This document shows positions 1 to 8,005 of a stretch of DNA of 64,000 bases, in pieces. The notes under the pieces were generated by a model. That model was not told where the DNA came from, did no database searches, and saw only the letters and a program-made list of their open reading frames with translations. The stretch comes from Acidobacteriota bacterium (GTDB taxonomy: Bacteria > Acidobacteriota > Terriglobia > Terriglobales > SCQP01): NCBI GenBank assembly GCA_027459505.1, contig DAIDIE010000019.1, positions 1 to 64,000 on the forward strand. The letters run 5' to 3'. Every line of letters starts with the position of its first letter. Position 1 is the first letter of the stretch. The position numbers were made by a program, and so were the translations under genes.

Positions 1-141
1 GAGATGGTGATGCCGGGCGACAACGTGCAGCTTCAGGTGGAACTGATCACTCCGGTGGCGATGGAGAAGGGCCTGCGGTTTGCGATCCGCGAGGGCGGCC
101 GCACGGTGGGCGCCGGAACCATCTCGGAAATCATCAAGTAA
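1..141 (+). CDS. tuf: Elongation factor Tu, C-terminal fragment (truncated by window edge)
   Basis: Reading frame 1 is open from the first base to a TAA at 139-141 and gives 46 residues of the EF-Tu domain III tail: it contains MVMPGDNV and [19 protein letters not shown], the beta-barrel end of the GTPase that delivers aminoacyl-tRNA to the ribosome. The gene starts outside the window. The order tuf-rpmG-tRNA-Trp-secE-nusG is a very common bacterial arrangement and supports the call. Confidence 0.96.
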   Translation, partial: EMVMPGDNVQLQVELITPVAMEKGLRFAIREGGRTVGAGTISEIIK

Positions 142-214
142 GAGAGCAGGGGTCAAGGGATCGGCAAGACGGATTTCCGACCTCTGACAGCTGAAATCTG
201 GTAAAGGATTGAAA

Positions 215-364
215 ATGCGTGAGATTGTGACGTTGCAGTGTACGGCGTGCAAGGAGCGGAATTACTCGACGACGAAGAACAAGAAGACGACCACGGGCCG
301 CCTCGAGTTCTCTAAGTTCTGTAACCGCTGCCGCAAGCACCAGCCGCACAAGGAATCGAAGTAA
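215..364 (+). CDS. rpmG: 50S ribosomal protein L33
   Basis: Short gene of 49 codons, ATG at 215 and TAA at 362-364, with AAAGGA about 6 bases upstream as ribosome binding site. The product begins [17 protein letters not shown] and carries two CxxC pairs (CTAC near residues 9-12 and CNRC near 37-40), the zinc-binding form of L33 in the large ribosomal subunit. It lies between tuf and tRNA-Trp, its usual place. Length and cysteine pattern fit the family exactly. Confidence 0.95.
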   Translation: MREIVTLQCTACKERNYSTTKNKKTTTGRLEFSKFCNRCRKHQPHKESK

Positions 365-366
365 GG

Positions 367-400
367 CAGCTACTAGAGGCTAGAAGCTAGTAGCTGTTCT
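367..400. repeat. Period-7 degenerate repeat (TAGAAGC type)
   Basis: The gap between rpmG and tRNA-Trp is filled by about five 7-base units: CAGCTAC, TAGAGGC, TAGAAGC, TAGTAGC, TGTTCTA. The array ends directly at the 5' end of the tRNA. The same unit returns on both sides of the nusG-rplK gap (1444-1580). The ends are partly complementary (GCAGCTACTAG with CTAGTAGCTG), so the RNA could fold back. Confidence 0.75.
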
Positions 401-476
401 AGGGGCGTAAGCTCAACGGTTAAACTGTCGGTCTCCAAAACCGAACTTGGGGGTTCGAATCCCTCCGCCCCTGCCA
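401..476 (+). tRNA. trpT: tRNA-Trp (CCA anticodon)
   Basis: Cloverleaf is readable by eye. The acceptor stem AGGGGCG (401-407) pairs with CGCCCCT (466-472), followed by discriminator G and an encoded CCA (474-476). The anticodon stem TCGGT/ACCGA (428-432/440-444) holds the loop CTCCAAA with anticodon CCA at 435-437, so tryptophan. GGTTCGAATCC is the T-loop. A tRNA-Trp just upstream of secE is standard in many bacteria. Confidence 0.97.
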
Positions 477-528
477 GATCAGTGAAGGATGCTCCGGGCA
501 CAGCCGCCTTGAGCGAAGGATTGGAAGT

Positions 529-828
529 ATGGCCAGCAAGGCAGCAATCGAAAAGGGCGATCAGCGTTCCGCCAAGTTGCAGGAGCCGGGTGCGTTATCG
601 AATGTGTCAGAGGGAGCGGTGGGCATGTGGAATAAAATGACGCGCTTTTTGACGGACGTGCGCGCGGAGATGCGCAAGGTTGTGGCGCCTTCGTGGAAGG
701 AAGTACAGGCCACCACATCCGTGGTGATCATTACGGTCTTCCTCTTCGGGTTCTTCTTCTTTGCGGTGGATTTCTTCTTCAACCGGGCCTTGCACGACAT
801 ACTCACCCGTCTGGGCGGCGGGCAATAA
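529..828 (+). CDS. secE: Preprotein translocase subunit SecE
   Basis: 99 residues. The N-terminal 35 residues are hydrophilic and variable, then comes the SecE core: a cytosolic amphipathic segment (FLTDVRAEMRKVVAPSWKEV, about 41-60) containing the conserved R-E-x-R-K-V/W-P-S/T motif, and one long membrane helix (about 64-88, rich in Phe and Val). SecE is the essential small subunit of the SecYEG channel in the inner membrane. ATG at 529 is preceded by GAAGGATTGGAAG. It sits directly upstream of nusG with only 28 bases between them, as in most bacteria. Confidence 0.95.
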   Translation: MASKAAIEKGDQRSAKLQEPGALSNVSEGAVGMWNKMTRFLTDVRAEMRKVVAPSWKEVQATTSVVIITVFLFGFFFFAVDFFFNRALHDILTRLGGGQ

Positions 829-856
829 CGTGGCGCACCCGCGAATCGAGAGCAGA

Positions 857-1441
857 ATGGCAGAAGAATTGGAACAACCCGCCGAGCAGCCCCAGCCGGA
901 GCGCAACGAGCGCTTCAAGTGGTACATCCTGCATGCCTACTCGGGCTTCGAGCGCAAAGTGCGCGAGTCTATCGAGAGCCGCGTGCAAGCTTTCGGGCTG
1001 AAGGACAGAGTGGGGCGGGTGATGATCCCCACCGAACCGGTGACGGAGATCTTCAACGGCAAAAAGCGTACCGTCGAGCGCGTCTTCTTGCCCGGCTACG
1101 TGCTGGTGGAGATGGAGCTCGACAACGAGTTGTGGCACGTCCTGAAGGACACGCCTAAGGTCACGGGCTTTCTGGGCACGGGCGACAAGCCGGTCGCACT
1201 CTCCGAGGAGGAAGTCAGCTCCATTCTCTTCCGCTCTGAGACCGCCAAAGACAAGCCGCGGATGAAGATCAAGTTTGAGAAGAACGAGCAAGTCCGTATC
1301 ACGGACGGGCCCTTTGCCAACTTCAACGGCGTGGTGGATGAGATCAACGAAGATCGCGAAACGCTCAAGGTCATGGTGACCATCTTCGGACGTTCCACCC
1401 CGGTCGAACTCGAGTTCGGCAAAGTCGAAAAGATTGAGTAG
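857..1441 (+). CDS. nusG: Transcription termination/antitermination factor NusG
   Basis: 194 residues. The NGN domain starts at [20 protein letters not shown] and includes the typical stretch [13 protein letters not shown] and the TPKVTGFLG motif; the C-terminal KOW domain contains [13 protein letters not shown] and ends EFGKVEKIE. NusG binds RNA polymerase clamp helices, stimulates elongation and bridges to ribosomal S10 or Rho. The frame is open further upstream (to 761) but that part overlaps secE in another frame; ATG at 857, MAEELEQ, gives normal family length. Next gene rplK is separated by a repeat-filled gap. Confidence 0.95.
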   Translation: MAEELEQPAEQPQPERNERFKWYILHAYSGFERKVRESIESRVQAFGLKDRVGRVMIPTEPVTEIFNGKKRTVERVFLPGYVLVEMELDNELWHVLKDTPKVTGFLGTGDKPVALSEEEVSSILFRSETAKDKPRMKIKFEKNEQVRITDGPFANFNGVVDEINEDRETLKVMVTIFGRSTPVELEFGKVEKIE

Positions 1442-1443
1442 TT

Positions 1444-1580
1444 GCAGCTTCTAGCTACTAGCTTCCAGCTTCTAGCCGGATCATCCTCCTAGCGGAGTCC
1501 GGTTGCAGGTGAACGCCAGAGCGCAACACCAAAATTCGCATAAGGAAATGACCGGCTGAAAGCTAGAAGCTAGGAGCTTG
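1444..1580. repeat. Inverted pair of period-7 repeat arrays in the nusG-rplK gap
   Basis: Left array (about 1444-1477) reads as AGCTTCT, AGCTACT, AGCTTCC, AGCTTCT, AGC; right array (about 1558-1580) reads GAAAGCT, AGAAGCT, AGGAGCT, TGAGG. The right array is the reverse complement of the left (AGCTTCTAGCT versus AGCTAGAAGCT), so the transcript can form a long stem with an 80-base loop immediately before the rplK ribosome binding site. Same unit as at 367-400. Confidence 0.75.
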
Positions 1581-1601
1581 AGGCTGGTTCCGAAGGATCC
1601 C

Positions 1602-2039
1602 ATGGCACCTCCGAAGAAAGTATCCACGTACGTCAAGCTGCAGATTGAGGCCGCGAAGGCCACGCCGGCTCCGCCCGTAGGCCCCGCGCTTGGTCAGGCG
1701 CAGGTCAACATCATGGAGTTCTGCAAGCAGTTCAACGCCCGCACGCAGAACAAGGAGATGGCCGGACTCATCATCCCGGTTGTCATCACCGTCTACGCCG
1801 ACCGCAGTTTTACCTTCGTCACCAAAACGCCGCCCGCGGCCGTGCTGCTCAAGAAAGCAGCCGGTATCGCCAAAGGCGCGGGAACGCCCAACAAGGACAA
1901 GGTCGGCAAGGTGACGGAAGCGCAGGTGCGCGAGATTGCCACCCAGAAGATGCCCGACCTCAACGCCGCCTCCGTTGACGCGGCCGTTAAGAGCATCAAG
2001 GGCACAGCCCGCTCCATGGGCATTGAAGTCGTCGCGTAG
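1602..2039 (+). CDS. rplK: 50S ribosomal protein L11
   Basis: 145 residues beginning [20 protein letters not shown], with the L11 hallmarks [21 protein letters not shown] and the C-terminal RNA-binding part ending [10 protein letters not shown]11 binds 23S rRNA at the GTPase-associated centre. A TTG at 1578 in the same frame would add eight residues, but ATG 1602 has GAAGGA (1592-1597) just upstream and matches family length. Unusually the gene is followed by a strong terminator and not by rplA, which lies 4.5 kb away. Confidence 0.95.
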   Translation: MAPPKKVSTYVKLQIEAAKATPAPPVGPALGQAQVNIMEFCKQFNARTQNKEMAGLIIPVVITVYADRSFTFVTKTPPAAVLLKKAAGIAKGAGTPNKDKVGKVTEAQVREIATQKMPDLNAASVDAAVKSIKGTARSMGIEVVA

Positions 2040-2058
2040 CTCCGCGCGTTTTCAACAG

Positions 2059-2094
2059 GCAAGCCCTCCCGGCCGGGGAGGGCTTGCTCTTTCT
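2059..2094 (+). terminator. Rho-independent terminator after rplK
   Basis: Perfect 12-bp stem GCAAGCCCTCCC (2059-2070) and GGGAGGGCTTGC (2076-2087) with a 5-base loop, followed by TCTTTCT. It ends the tuf/secE/nusG/rplK transcript and so cuts rplK off from rplA. Confidence 0.9.
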
Positions 2095-2164
2095 GATCCA
2101 TCCCTCTGAACCGACGTAGAATAGATCGTCACGTCTCTCGCAACGGTTTGCACGAGGTGGTGCG

Positions 2165-2683
2165 ATGAAACGCCTGTTCACTCTCTCGGTGATTCTTGGC
2201 GGCCTTGCAGCTCTTGGGCAGCAGACTGCCGTAACGTCCGGCGTGGTTCCCGATGCAAGCTCCTGCTCCAGCCCTGAAGCGATCCAGACGGCGCAGCAAA
2301 TGATCGACATCTGGAAGGCAGCCTATAACGCCGGCGACGCAGCCCGGGTTGCAGCTCTCTACGCTGACGACGCGGATTACCTCACCCAGCACTATGTGAC
2401 CGGCGTCGTGCACGGGCGCGCGCAAATCCAGGCCTATGTGCAGCGCGGCGTCGATGCCCACTTTCACATCGACTCCATTCGGATCCTGTCTGTTGGATGT
2501 GTGCCGGACCTAATCTACGTTGTCGACCGCTACGAGTCCACGAACGCCGGCCAAAAGGCCAAGGGCGTGAATCTCGTCGTGGCTCGCCGAACCCCTGCAG
2601 GCTGGCGCATCGTAGCGCACGAAGCCGCCGTTCCGGATCCGGCCACCGCCGTGCAGCGACTCGACCTCCCCGCAGCCCGCTGA
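2165..2683 (+). CDS. Secreted NTF2-like protein (SnoaL/DUF4440 type)
   Basis: 172 residues. An N-terminal signal peptide (Lys-Arg, then hydrophobic about 4-18, ending GQQ) is followed by a cone-shaped NTF2-like fold signature: an alpha-helical start with IWKAAYNAGDAARVAALYADDADYL (quoted only in part: AAYNAGDAARVAALYADDAD, about 56-75), then the GRAQIQAYV helix and a final strand R-x-P-x-G-W-R-I-V-A-H (about 139-152). Such proteins bind small ligands or act as ketosteroid isomerase-like enzymes, but sequence alone gives no substrate. A TAGAAT box at 2117-2122 could be its minus-10. It is the first of the foreign genes lying between rplK and rplA. Confidence 0.75.
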   Translation: MKRLFTLSVILGGLAALGQQTAVTSGVVPDASSCSSPEAIQTAQQMIDIWKAAYNAGDAARVAALYADDADYLTQHYVTGVVHGRAQIQAYVQRGVDAHFHIDSIRILSVGCVPDLIYVVDRYESTNAGQKAKGVNLVVARRTPAGWRIVAHEAAVPDPATAVQRLDLPAAR

Positions 2684-2691
2684 AAGGGCAA

Positions 2692-2722
2692 AGCCGCCCG
2701 ATCCTTCACAGACCGGGCGGCT
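2692..2722 (-). terminator. Hairpin terminator between convergent genes
   Basis: 9-bp perfect stem AGCCGCCCG (2692-2700) / CGGGCGGCT (2714-2722) with a 13-base loop. Read on the minus strand it is followed by TTTGCCCTTT, so it best serves the small minus-strand gene ending at 2733; it may also stop the plus-strand gene ending at 2683. Confidence 0.65.
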
Positions 2723-2732
2723 CCATTGGTTC

Positions 2733-2843
2733 CTACTTTGGCGGAGCAGGCGTAAACACTTCGCGCCGATGCCCCGGTTCAGGTTTCGGCTTTGGTTTGG
2801 GTGCCTTCTTGACTTCCTTCTTGCCTTTGTCTTTGCTTCCCAT
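2733..2843 (-). CDS. Small Lys/Pro-rich protein (36 residues), hypothetical
   Basis: ATG at 2843-2841 on the minus strand, stop TAG at 2735-2733. The product begins MGSKDKGKKEVKKAPKPKPK and ends with a Pro-rich tail (TPAPPK). Composition is 11 Lys and 8 Pro in 36 residues, highly basic and surely unstructured. Support for a real gene is the clean end followed at once by a minus-oriented hairpin terminator (2692-2722), and the lack of any other explanation for the region. No clear Shine-Dalgarno is visible upstream. Function unknown; tiny basic proteins of this kind may bind nucleic acid, which is only a guess. Confidence 0.5.
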   Translation of the reverse strand: MGSKDKGKKEVKKAPKPKPKPEPGHRREVFTPAPPK

Positions 2844-3022
2844 GCGAGACAGCATGACACAAAAGGGCTTTCCGGGGGAAGTCCCTGTCGACGGTCTGAG
2901 ACTTCAGTAGACCGGTGCATCGGGCTTTGTTAGAGTTCCGATGGGAAGGGCAGACCCCGGCTCTTTACTCCTTCCGAATCGGGACGAAGACAAGACCTGC
3001 CTCCAGTGCAAGGAGTTTCACG

Positions 3023-4462
3023 ATGGAAGCTTCCGGCGATTTCACGCGCCGCAGTGTGCTGCGCGGAGCTGCCTTTGGCGTGGCCGCGCTGGCCACTGGC
3101 GTAGAGAGCCTCTTCGCGCAGCCGGTCTCCGATCCACCCAACATCGTTTTCATTCTGGCGGACGATTTGGGCTATGCGGACGTCTCCTGCTATGGCCGTC
3201 CTGACCTCAGCACCCCCAACATAGACGCTCTGGCGGCGCGGGGCACGCGTTTTCTGCAGGCCTACGCCAACTCGGCCGTCTGCTCGGCCACCCGCACCGC
3301 ACTGATCACCGGCCGCTACCAGGACCGTTTGGATATAGGGCTCGACGAGCCGCTTGCGGGTCGCGATACCGGCCTGCCGCCGGATCACCCCACGCTGCCG
3401 TCGCTGCTGAGAAAGGCAGGTTACGGCACCACGCTGGTGGGCAAGTGGCACCTCGGCCTGCTGCCCAAATACGGTCCGCTGCAAAGCGGCTATGACCACT
3501 TTTACGGTTTCCGCGGCGGCGCCTGCGATTACTATGACCACGCGGATAGCTTGTGGGACGGCGACGTAAGGATCCACGACGCTGGCTACCTCACTGATCT
3601 GCTTGGCAGTCACGCCGTCGATGTGGTGAATGGATACGCAAAGGCAGGCAAGCCATTCCTGCTGAGCCTCCACTTCAATGCTCCGCACTGGCCGTGGGAG
3701 GCTCCCGGCGACGAGGCCGAATCAAAACGCCTCGCCGGCCATAGCCACTTCGACTTCGACGGCGGCTCACAGAAAACCTACGAGCGCATGATTGAGGAGC
3801 TGGATTTGCAGGTGGGACGCGTCGTCCAGGCGCTCCATGCCAATGGCATCGCGGAAAACACCATCGTCATTTTTACCAGTGACAACGGCGGTGAGCGCTA
3901 TGCCGATACCTGGCCCTTCACCGGCAGAAAGACGGAGCTGCTGGAAGGCGGACTGCGCATTCCCGCGATCATCTCCTGGCCGAAGCATATCCCGGTGGCG
4001 CAGACTACCAACCAGGTGGGCATCAGCATGGATTGGCTGCCCACGCTCCTTGCCGCCGCGGGCGCCGCGCCCGACCCGGCTTATCCCTCCGATGGCCTCA
4101 ACCTGCTGCCCATCCTGGCGGGCAATGCCGCGCCCGTCCCGCGCAAGCTCTTCTGGCGCTACAAGGGCAATGCGCAACGCGCCGTGCGCGATGGCGACAT
4201 GAAGTTCCTGAAGATCCTCGACAACACGTTTCTCTTCAATGTGGTGGAAGACCCCATGGAGAGGGCCAATTTGAAAGAGCGCGAGAAGGATGTCTACGAC
4301 CGGCTGGTGGCCGAGTGGTTCGCCTGGAACGCCACCATGCTGCCGGAGATTGACGCGAGCTTTACCGACAGTTTCTCCGGAGCGATGCTTGCCGACCATA
4401 TCGGCAGCCCCGAGACAAGCGGCAAGGCCGACAATCCCCCACGCGCGGCAAATTCGCATTGA
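3023..4462 (+). CDS. Sulfatase with Tat signal
   Basis: 479 residues from ATG 3023, preceded by AAGGAG at 3010-3015. Residues 8-33 are a twin-arginine signal (T-R-R-S-V-L-R-G, then a hydrophobic stretch to SLFAQ), so export of a folded enzyme is expected. The alkaline phosphatase-superfamily core begins PNIVFILADDLGYADVSCYG with metal ligands Asp47/Asp48. The formylglycine motif is C87-S-A-T-R91 followed by TALITGRY, and GKWHLG carries the conserved Lys/His. Proline at the third place of CxPxR is replaced by Ala, an accepted variant. The enzyme should hydrolyse sulfate esters; substrate unknown. A formylglycine-generating enzyme is needed but none is in the window. Confidence 0.88.
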   Translation: MEASGDFTRRSVLRGAAFGVAALATGVESLFAQPVSDPPNIVFILADDLGYADVSCYGRPDLSTPNIDALAARGTRFLQAYANSAVCSATRTALITGRYQDRLDIGLDEPLAGRDTGLPPDHPTLPSLLRKAGYGTTLVGKWHLGLLPKYGPLQSGYDHFYGFRGGACDYYDHADSLWDGDVRIHDAGYLTDLLGSHAVDVVNGYAKAGKPFLLSLHFNAPHWPWEAPGDEAESKRLAGHSHFDFDGGSQKTYERMIEELDLQVGRVVQALHANGIAENTIVIFTSDNGGERYADTWPFTGRKTELLEGGLRIPAIISWPKHIPVAQTTNQVGISMDWLPTLLAAAGAAPDPAYPSDGLNLLPILAGNAAPVPRKLFWRYKGNAQRAVRDGDMKFLKILDNTFLFNVVEDPMERANLKEREKDVYDRLVAEWFAWNATMLPEIDASFTDSFSGAMLADHIGSPETSGKADNPPRAANSH

Positions 4463-4487
4463 AGGCGCGGGCTCTGCTCCATGAACA

Positions 4488-4538
4488 AACCACCTGCAAC
4501 GGCACGGCCTTCACTCAGGCGTGCAGCTGCAGGTGGTT
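4488..4538. terminator. Inverted repeat between convergent sulfatase and VWA genes
   Basis: 11-bp perfect arms AACCACCTGCA (4488-4498) and TGCAGGTGGTT (4528-4538); the 29-base loop itself contains a second partial stem (GCAC..GCC with GGC..GTGC). Sits exactly between two converging genes, so a bidirectional terminator is likely, though no long T-run follows on either strand. Confidence 0.55.
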
Positions 4539-4600
4539 GAGGTTGCGTCCTGTCAACGGGCCTTCCAATCGTCGCCCGTCGGCGGACAAGTGCGAGCCTT

Positions 4601-5545
4601 TTACTGGGCTTGCGCAGGCGTTACATACACCTGTTGCGGTGCGTACACCTTGATGGCTGCCCCACCGACTTTCAAGTTCATGCTCTTGATCTCCGGCTTG
4701 TCCTTCAGCTCCGTGAAGAAGTTGAGCCGGTACTGGTTCTGCAACCGCCAGCTCAGGTCTTCAAAGAACGGCTGGAAGGAGACCGGCTCGCCTGTACCCA
4801 TCCAGTAGCTGTCGCCGCCCGTGGCCTGAGTGACCTCGGCCAGCAGGCTTTGCCCGGAGTCAGAGAAATACTGCGTGTTATCGAACCGGCCCATGTCATG
4901 CCAGTAGATCGAATAAACGAGCAGTCTGGCGCGGATCGAATCGGTGATCGCCGCAAGAATATAGGGATCCTGCGGGTCAAAGCGCGGGTTGTAGATGTCG
5001 ACTCCGTCCGTCACCATCACCACGACGCGCCGTGCCAGGGGATCGTTCGACGGCCACCGGTGGGCCAGATCGGAAAGGCTGAAATACGGGCCGCCGCTCG
5101 ACCCCGGCAGACCACCGGGCAGATGCAGATGATCCAGCGCGAGCGAGTGGTTGGTGGATAATGGGCCGCTCAGCAGAGCCTGACCGTTGTCCATATAAGC
5201 GAGCGCAAGCTTTGTGGACGCCGGGACGCTCTTGATGAAGTTCCCTATATCCTGAATTTGCTGTCCGAGGCTGTTGCGGGCAGAACTGTCAATCAGGACC
5301 ACCAACTCCGTGTCATCATTGGCGCCCCGCAGCGGAATCCAACTGGCAACCTTTGTTTCTTTGCCATTGATCTTCAGCTGAAGGTCCTGAATCTGAATGT
5401 TCGTCACGCGCTCCCGACCTTTTTTAGGGATGACGGTGATAACCGCTTGTCCTGCGCCGGAATTGGTCGCGTCCTCAGGAAATGCGGTTGCGGCCATGGC
5501 CATGGTGGTGACGGCCAACCCTAAAATCATGCCTAGCTTTCTCAT
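4601..5545 (-). CDS. Secreted VWA-domain protein
   Basis: 314 residues starting MRKLGMILGLAVTTMAMA, a clear signal peptide ending near AFPED. An alternative GTG 18 bases upstream lies inside the GGAGGGAG Shine-Dalgarno, so ATG 5545 is chosen. After a beta-rich N-terminal part (about 35-75, with IQDLQLKINGKETKV) comes a von Willebrand A fold: TELVVLIDSSARNSLGQQI (MIDAS-like D-S-S in place of DxSxS), VVVMVTDGVDIYNPR and a final YRLNFF strand. This architecture resembles the VWFA-related proteins common in Acidobacteriota. Role unknown; protein-protein contact in the periplasm or at the surface is likely. Confidence 0.75.
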   Translation of the reverse strand: MRKLGMILGLAVTTMAMAATAFPEDATNSGAGQAVITVIPKKGRERVTNIQIQDLQLKINGKETKVASWIPLRGANDDTELVVLIDSSARNSLGQQIQDIGNFIKSVPASTKLALAYMDNGQALLSGPLSTNHSLALDHLHLPGGLPGSSGGPYFSLSDLAHRWPSNDPLARRVVVMVTDGVDIYNPRFDPQDPYILAAITDSIRARLLVYSIYWHDMGRFDNTQYFSDSGQSLLAEVTQATGGDSYWMGTGEPVSFQPFFEDLSWRLQNQYRLNFFTELKDKPEIKSMNLKVGGAAIKVYAPQQVYVTPAQAQ

Positions 5546-5762
5546 GAAACGTGCTCCCTCCACACATTCTGGGATCGGCTTCTAAGCCGGTCCATTGACT
5601 TCAACAAATGAATCGCACTCATAAGATGCATGGGGTTTGGCGGGAAGATGTGCGACAAAAGCAAAAAAGATTGTCACAATGTGAAGTTTCGCCGCAGGAG
5701 TTCTGGAGCTCCGCACCACGCCGGTGCAGATGGCCGGCCACCGTGCGCTCATGGGGCCGCAC

Positions 5763-6245
5763 CTAATGCCCGGCAGGCCGTGAGGCACGGTCAAGGGCCT
5801 GCGGACTTGACCAAACTTCACTGAGCGCGCGAAAGCCGCCGGCGAGGGAAAAGGAATTCTCATAGCCGAGCAGACGGAGGAGCCGCGCGGCGCTGAGGCT
5901 GCGGTTGCCGCTGTTGCAGACGCAGATCAGGATCATCTCCTTGGAGTGGTGCATCTGGTTAATCATTGCCAGAAACTGTTGAATATCGCGTAGTTCCGGC
6001 TCATCCGCGTCCAGCGCGTCCTGCTCCAACGGGCTGAGATTGTGTCCCAGCATCTTCTTGAATTGGAACAAGGGCAGGAAGCTGGCGCCGGGAATCTCTC
6101 CCTGGATCTCCAGCTCAAATTTCTGCCGAATGTCTATCAGAACTGCCAGGTTCAGGCGCTGCAACTCGAGCGCAGTGGGGACTGAAATCTCTAGCTGCGC
6201 ATTTGATTCTGCGGCGGATTCCTTCGGGTTGCCGGGGTTTTCCAT
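5763..6245 (-). CDS. Rhodanese-like domain protein
   Basis: 160 residues from ATG 6245 (a TTG three codons upstream is possible). The rhodanese fold shows as [23 protein letters not shown] strand-turn (Asp-x-Arg near 36-39), [10 protein letters not shown], and the active-site loop C-N-S-G-N-R-S followed by [11 protein letters not shown] and LAGGF. The catalytic Cys would carry a persulfide. The insertion between the first strand and the Cys loop is longer than in single-domain rhodaneses. Divergent from rplA, whose promoter lies in the shared upstream region. Physiological sulfur acceptor unknown. Confidence 0.8.
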   Translation of the reverse strand: MENPGNPKESAAESNAQLEISVPTALELQRLNLAVLIDIRQKFELEIQGEIPGASFLPLFQFKKMLGHNLSPLEQDALDADEPELRDIQQFLAMINQMHHSKEMILICVCNSGNRSLSAARLLRLLGYENSFSLAGGFRALSEVWSSPQALDRASRPAGH

Positions 6246-6342
6246 GGTCTGCAATCATAGAATTCGCGGCGAGTTGGCGGATGTGGCCACCATCACCGCC
6301 ATGGGCCTGCGGGTGCGACCGGTCAATGCGCCCGTGTGCCGC

Positions 6343-6371
6343 TTGCAATCCGCTCGCCACTTCGATATGAT
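6343..6371 (+). promoter_or_regulatory. Predicted sigma-70 promoter of rplA
   Basis: TTGCAA (6343-6348), 17-base spacer, TATGAT (6366-6371). Expected start of transcription near 6378, leaving an untranslated leader of about 155 bases before rplA. It makes sense because the terminator after rplK and the inserted genes leave rplA without its usual upstream promoter. The remainder of the 6246-6534 gap contains no gene that I can support. Confidence 0.6.
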
Positions 6372-6534
6372 CCTTGGATGTGTCCGGAGCAGTACCCGGA
6401 CCGTCAATAGCACCACGGCTTTTGGGCCTGTTCGAGGCTGGTGCCGGGTTGGCAGCCATTCTGGTTGCTGTACGGCAAGCGCCTCCAGGTTCCCCGCTAA
6501 GGGGCTGGCAAGTGCGGTGGGAGACGAGGGAAGA

Positions 6535-7242
6535 ATGGCAAAAGTCAGCAAGAATATTGCGAAGGCGCGTGCGGCTGTCACCAAGGAAGCCTATCCGCTG
6601 CCCGAGGCCGTGAGCCTGCTCAAGCAGGTCAAGTACGCCAAGTTTGATGAGACCGTAGATCTGACCATGCGTTTGGGCGTGGACACGCGCCACGCCGACC
6701 AGATGGTGCGCGGCACCGTGGTGCTGCCGCACGGGCTGGGCAAGACCAAGACCGTGGCTGTGATCGCCACGGGTGACCGCCAGAAGGAAGCCCAGGAAGC
6801 GGGCGCCGACTTTGTGGGCGGCGAGGAGATGGTCGAGAAGATCCAGAAGGAAAACTGGACCGCTTTCGATGCGTTGATTGCGACGCCCGACATGATGAAG
6901 GTGGTGGGCCGTCTGGGCAAGGTACTCGGTCCCAAGGGTCTGATGCCGAACCCCAAGACCGGAACGGTGACCCTGGATGTGGCCGCGGCGGTCAAGGAGA
7001 TCAAGGCCGGCAAGGTGGAGTTCCGCGCCGACAAGACCAGCCTGGTGCATGTGCCGGTGGGCAAGTTGAGTTTTCCGCCTGAGAAGCTGATCGACAACGC
7101 CACGACCGTAATTTCTTCGATTGTGCGCGCCAAGCCTTCGGCGGCCAAGGGAAAGTACATCAAGAGCGTCACGCTCAGCTCGACGATGGGCCCCGGCGTA
7201 CCGCTTGATTCCGCGGTTGCGGATGCCGCCGGCAAGCACTAA
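6535..7242 (+). CDS. rplA: 50S ribosomal protein L1
   Basis: 235 residues from ATG 6535 with GAGGGAAG just upstream. Family landmarks: [26 protein letters not shown], the RNA-binding loop [20 protein letters not shown] with TGTVT, and the end [12 protein letters not shown]1 forms the mobile L1 stalk on 23S rRNA and in many bacteria represses its own operon by binding mRNA. Here the operon it would usually control is split, with rplK in a separate transcript, so any autoregulatory site should be in the 6378-6534 leader. Confidence 0.95.
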   Translation: MAKVSKNIAKARAAVTKEAYPLPEAVSLLKQVKYAKFDETVDLTMRLGVDTRHADQMVRGTVVLPHGLGKTKTVAVIATGDRQKEAQEAGADFVGGEEMVEKIQKENWTAFDALIATPDMMKVVGRLGKVLGPKGLMPNPKTGTVTLDVAAAVKEIKAGKVEFRADKTSLVHVPVGKLSFPPEKLIDNATTVISSIVRAKPSAAKGKYIKSVTLSSTMGPGVPLDSAVADAAGKH

Positions 7243-7318
7243 ACCGGTGATTGGACTTCAGGTCAGGATTCAAACCGAGAGCGCCGAGGCAGGCGCGACC
7301 CGCTGAGGGAGCAGGAAG

Positions 7319-7852
7319 ATGGCGATTTCAAGAAGCAGAAAGACAGAGAAGGTCCAGTTGCTGGCCAAGGAGCTGGAGACCTCGACAACGGCAATTATCG
7401 GCACGTTCGCCAAGCTGACCGTGGCGCAGGATTTTGCGCTGCGCAAGGCTGTCCGCGAGGCGGGCGGCAAATACCGCGTGGTGAAAAACAAGCTGGCCGC
7501 GATCTCCAGCCAGGGCACGCAGGTGGAGTCCGCGCTGAAGGGACTGAAGGGCGTCAGCGCCGTGGCTTTTACCTCCGGTGACCCGGTGGCGCTGGCCAAG
7601 GGCTTTGCCAAGTGGGTGGGCGAGAACGCGGAGTTCCAGTTCAAGCTGGGCATCGTGGACGGCAAGCTTCTCAACGTGGAAGAGATCAAGGCTCTGGCGA
7701 CCATGCCGGGCAAGGAAGAGATCTTCTCGAAGCTCTTGTTCCTGATCAATGCGCCGGCGCAGCGTCTGGCTACGGTGATCAACGCCACCGGCCGCGATCT
7801 GGCCGTGGTGCTGAACCAGGGCGTGGAGAAGGAAAAGTTTACGGCGGCCTAG
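7319..7852 (+). CDS. rplJ: 50S ribosomal protein L10
   Basis: 177 residues starting MAISRSRKTEKVQLLAKELE, with the conserved N-terminal rRNA-binding block (REAGGKYRVVKNKLA, about 45-59) and a C-terminal helix that binds L7/L12 dimers (ending LNQGVEKEKF). A GAGGGAGCAGGAAG ribosome binding site precedes ATG 7319. Only 76 bases separate it from rplA, enough for a short leader but I could not fold a convincing L10-binding structure. Confidence 0.95.
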   Translation: MAISRSRKTEKVQLLAKELETSTTAIIGTFAKLTVAQDFALRKAVREAGGKYRVVKNKLAAISSQGTQVESALKGLKGVSAVAFTSGDPVALAKGFAKWVGENAEFQFKLGIVDGKLLNVEEIKALATMPGKEEIFSKLLFLINAPAQRLATVINATGRDLAVVLNQGVEKEKFTAA

Positions 7853-7858
7853 CCGCCG

Positions 7859-7890
7859 AGTGGTCAGTGACCAGTGGTCAGTGATCAGAA
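7859..7890. repeat. Period-7 degenerate repeat (TGGTCAG type)
   Basis: Four 7-base units TGGTCAG, TGACCAG, TGGTCAG, TGATCAG start six bases after the rplJ stop codon. Each unit is close to self-complementary (TGGTCA/TGACCA, TGATCA). A longer array of the same unit lies between rpoB and rpoC (13598-13666). Confidence 0.8.
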
Positions 7891-8005
7891 GAGTTTGGGC
7901 TGCGAAGCAGGGCGGAAGGGCGCAGGTCTGGCGCATCGGAAACTTTCTCCCTCCGTGGATCGGCCGGGTAACACACAAATCAAAAGTTCTGATTGGAGAA
8001 GGAAA

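Noticed and set aside
7243..7318. L10 leader RNA between rplA and rplJ
   Set aside because: Only 76 bases; I could not find the expected kink-turn structure by eye.
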